Assembly: GCF_009709675.1 (NCBI RefSeq)
Contig: NZ_WMLB01000033.1
Location: 62,001-126,000 of the forward strand
DNA from: Agromyces bracchium
GTDB lineage: Bacteria; Actinomycetota; Actinomycetes; Actinomycetales; Microbacteriaceae
Length of the DNA: 64,000 nucleotides
Direction of reading: 5' to 3'
Positions 62,407 through 64,000 of this stretch are shown one piece after another. The translations under genes were made by a program, and so were the position numbers. Numbering within the stretch: the stretch's first letter is position 1; each line of letters begins with the position of its first letter. Below the pieces are notes generated by a model. The model worked only from the letters and a program-made list of their open reading frames with translations, was not told the DNA's origin and searched no databases.

Positions 62407-63761
62407 GCGCGGGTGCCCGCCTTCGTCGTGTCGGTCGCGGGCGCGACGGGTGCTGCGGGCGCCGGCAGCGTCCGCAGCAGGCGCTTGACCGTGCGGCGGT
62501 AGGCGTCCTTGTTCACGTAGTACGACATGCGGTCGAGCCCGAGGTAGCGGTATCCGCCCGTGAGGTCGGGCCACGGCGTCGCGGCCGCATCGTGGAAGCG
62601 GGACGCGGCATCCGGCTGGTCGCGCACGGCCGCGAGGTAGGCGGCGATCAGCTCGGCCTGCTCGTAGCGGCCCTGCCAGCCGATGCCCGACGCCTCGATC
62701 ATGCCGAGCACGAAGAGGCCGTTGAAGCTCGGCGGGAAGACGTTGAGGTAGAGCTCGGGGGCCGCCGTCGTCCAGTTGAGGTGGGCGCGCTCGACGAACG
62801 GGTAGTCGAGCCTGTAGCCGGTCGCGAGCACGACGAGGTCGTAGTCGCCGGCACTGCCGTCGGCGAAGCGCACGGCCCCGCCCTCGAACCGGTCGATGTC
62901 GCCGACGACGCGCAGGTCGCCCTGGCCGAGGTGGTTCAGGATCAGCGTGTTCACGATCGGGTGCGACTCGTAGATGCGGTAGTCGGGCTTCGGGAAGCCG
63001 AACCGCACGGGGTCGCCCGTGAACGCCTTCAGCACGCGCGTGTCGACGAACTGCTTGAGCCGCGCGGGCAGCGGCCGCCCCTGGTTCAGGGTGTCGCTCG
63101 GCCGCCCGAACAGGTACCGCGGCACGAAGTAGTAGCCGCGGCGCACCGACAGGTCGACGGATGCCGCGTGGTGGACCGCGTCGACGGCGATGTCGCAGCC
63201 CGAGTTGCCCGCGCCGATGATGAGGACGCGCTTGCCCTCGAACACCTTGGGCGACTTGTACGCGCTCGTGTGCATGACCTCGCCCGCGAACTCGCCGCGG
63301 AAGCTCGGCACGTTCGGCTCGGCGAGGGTGCCGTTGGCGAGGATGACGGCCGGGTGCTCGGTCGTGGTGCTCGTGCCGTCCGCGTGGACGGCGGTGACGA
63401 GCCATCCGCTCGCCCCGGTCGCGTCGCCGTCGACCGGCTCGACGGCCGTGACCTTCGCGTCGAACCGGAAGTGCTCGCGCAGCCCGTAGGCGTCGGCGTA
63501 GTCGCGGAAGTAGCGGTGCAGCTCGCGGTGGCCGGGGTAGTCGGCGGTCGAGTCCATCGGGAACTCGGCGAACTCGGTCGTCGTGCGCGAGGAGATGAGG
63601 TGCGCGGACTCGTACATCGTCGAGCGCGGGTTGTCGATGTTCCAGAGGCCGCCCACGTCGGGGCCGGCCTCGAAGCCGATGAAGGGGATGCCGGCGCGGC
63701 TGAGCGCGCGGGCACCGGCGAGACCTGATGGGCCCGCTCCGATGAGGGCGATGGGGTTCAC
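62403..63761 (-). CDS. Flavin-containing monooxygenase
   Basis: 452-residue class B flavoprotein monooxygenase. FAD motif IALIGAGPSGLAGARAL at the N-terminus, NADPH motif VLIIGAGNSGCDIAVDA, and an FMO/BVMO-type fingerprint FRGEFAGEVMHTSAYK between them. LVVLATGYRLDYPF is the C-terminal GATGY motif. Likely oxygenates a carbonyl, amine or thioether. GTG 63761 is chosen because the Rossmann strand then begins at once and AGGA lies upstream; an ATG at 63920 would add 53 unrelated residues. Confidence 0.9.
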   Translation of the reverse strand: MNPIALIGAGPSGLAGARALSRAGIPFIGFEAGPDVGGLWNIDNPRSTMYESAHLISSRTTTEFAEFPMDSTADYPGHRELHRYFRDYADAYGLREHFRFDAKVTAVEPVDGDATGASGWLVTAVHADGTSTTTEHPAVILANGTLAEPNVPSFRGEFAGEVMHTSAYKSPKVFEGKRVLIIGAGNSGCDIAVDAVHHAASVDLSVRRGYYFVPRYLFGRPSDTLNQGRPLPARLKQFVDTRVLKAFTGDPVRFGFPKPDYRIYESHPIVNTLILNHLGQGDLRVVGDIDRFEGGAVRFADGSAGDYDLVVLATGYRLDYPFVERAHLNWTTAAPELYLNVFPPSFNGLFVLGMIEASGIGWQGRYEQAELIAAYLAAVRDQPDAASRFHDAAATPWPDLTGGYRYLGLDRMSYYVNKDAYRRTVKRLLRTLPAPAAPVAPATDTTKAGTRA

Positions 63762-63911
63762 GGGTGTTCCTGGTGCGTGGGCGGCGTCGTCGGGGCCGAC
63801 GCCGGGTCGGGTCCGAACAGCATAAGCGAACAGTGCTCGGGTTCCGGAACAGCGGCCGGCGCGGGGCCCGTGCACCTGCGCCCTCGAGAGCCGCCTCGAT
63901 AGGCTGGCCGG

Positions 63912-64000
63912 GTGGCGCACAGCATCTACATCTGCTCCGCCGAGGGGAACACCGGCAAGTCGACGGTGGCGCTCGGGACGCTCGATACCCTGAGCCGACG
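63912..64000 (+). CDS. pta: Phosphate acetyltransferase, N-terminal fragment (cut by window end)
   Basis: Only about 29 codons are present: VAHSIYICSAEGNTGKSTVALG, matching the start of the P-loop-like (DRTGG/CobB-like) N-terminal domain of long actinobacterial Pta, which interconverts acetyl-CoA and acetyl phosphate. TAGGCT lies 6 bases before the GTG, so the mRNA is probably leaderless. Confidence 0.75.
   Translation, partial: MAHSIYICSAEGNTGKSTVALGTLDTLSR

Noticed and set aside
63814-63833. Direct repeat CGAACAG upstream of the monooxygenase gene
   Set aside because: Two 7-base copies 13 bases apart flank a possible -10, but such short repeats are expected by chance and no regulator gene is nearby.

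Overview
The window is very GC-rich (third codon positions almost always G or C), with dense, often 1-4 nt overlapping genes and many start codons that directly follow a TANNNT box with no Shine-Dalgarno sequence. Together with the protein types this points to an actinobacterium, most likely a Microbacteriaceae-like soil or plant-associated organism. No plasmid, phage, transposase or CRISPR gene is visible.

Layout. (1) 1-6391: a sugar-uptake locus on the minus strand (solute-binding lipoprotein, two permeases, GH3 glycosidase cut by the window edge), divergent from a ROK-family repressor, with clustered TTTCGA inverted repeats just downstream of a good promoter. (2) 6620-8837: a Bcr/CflA-type MFS exporter and a PAP2 phosphatase. 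(3) 9162-21119: a divergent purine/urate catabolic block: xdhA-xdhB-xdhC leftward, and malate synthase, a DUF6986 aldolase-like protein, allE, allantoinase, uraD, uraH and uricase rightward. It covers xanthine to urate to allantoin and, after a missing allantoate step, ureidoglycolate and glyoxylate. (4) 21190-29068: a saccharopine-dehydrogenase-like protein, a COG3375-type GNAT, a LuxR-type regulator and an N-acylamino-acid-racemase/MenC-like enolase (a plausible D-amino-acid conversion set); then membrane and nuclease genes, and a thioredoxin/DUF2892/rhodanese group around a perfect CsoR/CstR-type operator.

(5) 29114-55105 is the most interesting part: a large catabolic and transport island of unknown substrate. 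It holds a bicupin, an SDR without its catalytic Tyr and Lys, an amidohydrolase, VOC proteins, a butanediol-dehydrogenase-like SDR, an M24 protein missing a metal ligand, three zinc-type dehydrogenases, a PRISE-type enone reductase, an ABC importer whose double ATPase is fused to a permease, three tandem ketopantoate-reductase paralogues, a Dabb protein, a 3-hydroxyisobutyrate-dehydrogenase-like enzyme, an XRE-cupin regulator, a GntR regulator and a fused E1 alpha-beta plus E2 2-oxo-acid/acetoin dehydrogenase. Six copies of one 17-bp palindrome (GTTCA-N7-TGAAC, up to one mismatch in the arms) lie in four promoter regions of the island and one faces the XRE-cupin gene, so they probably define its regulon. 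A different palindrome (ATTGGATCCAAT) lies in the E1/E2 promoter near the GntR gene.

(6) 55122-64000: housekeeping-like content: an antibiotic-kinase-like protein, a HerA/DUF853 ATPase with an odd repeat-rich N-terminus, a GNAT, a PH-domain membrane protein, a secreted protein, tRNA-Ser(GGA) whose 3' end is duplicated as a 36-bp direct repeat, the small SRP RNA, an NAD-dependent epimerase, a bile-acid-symporter-family protein, a flavin monooxygenase, and the first codons of phosphate acetyltransferase.

All calls come from reading the sequence; no database search was run, so family names rest on recognised motifs.
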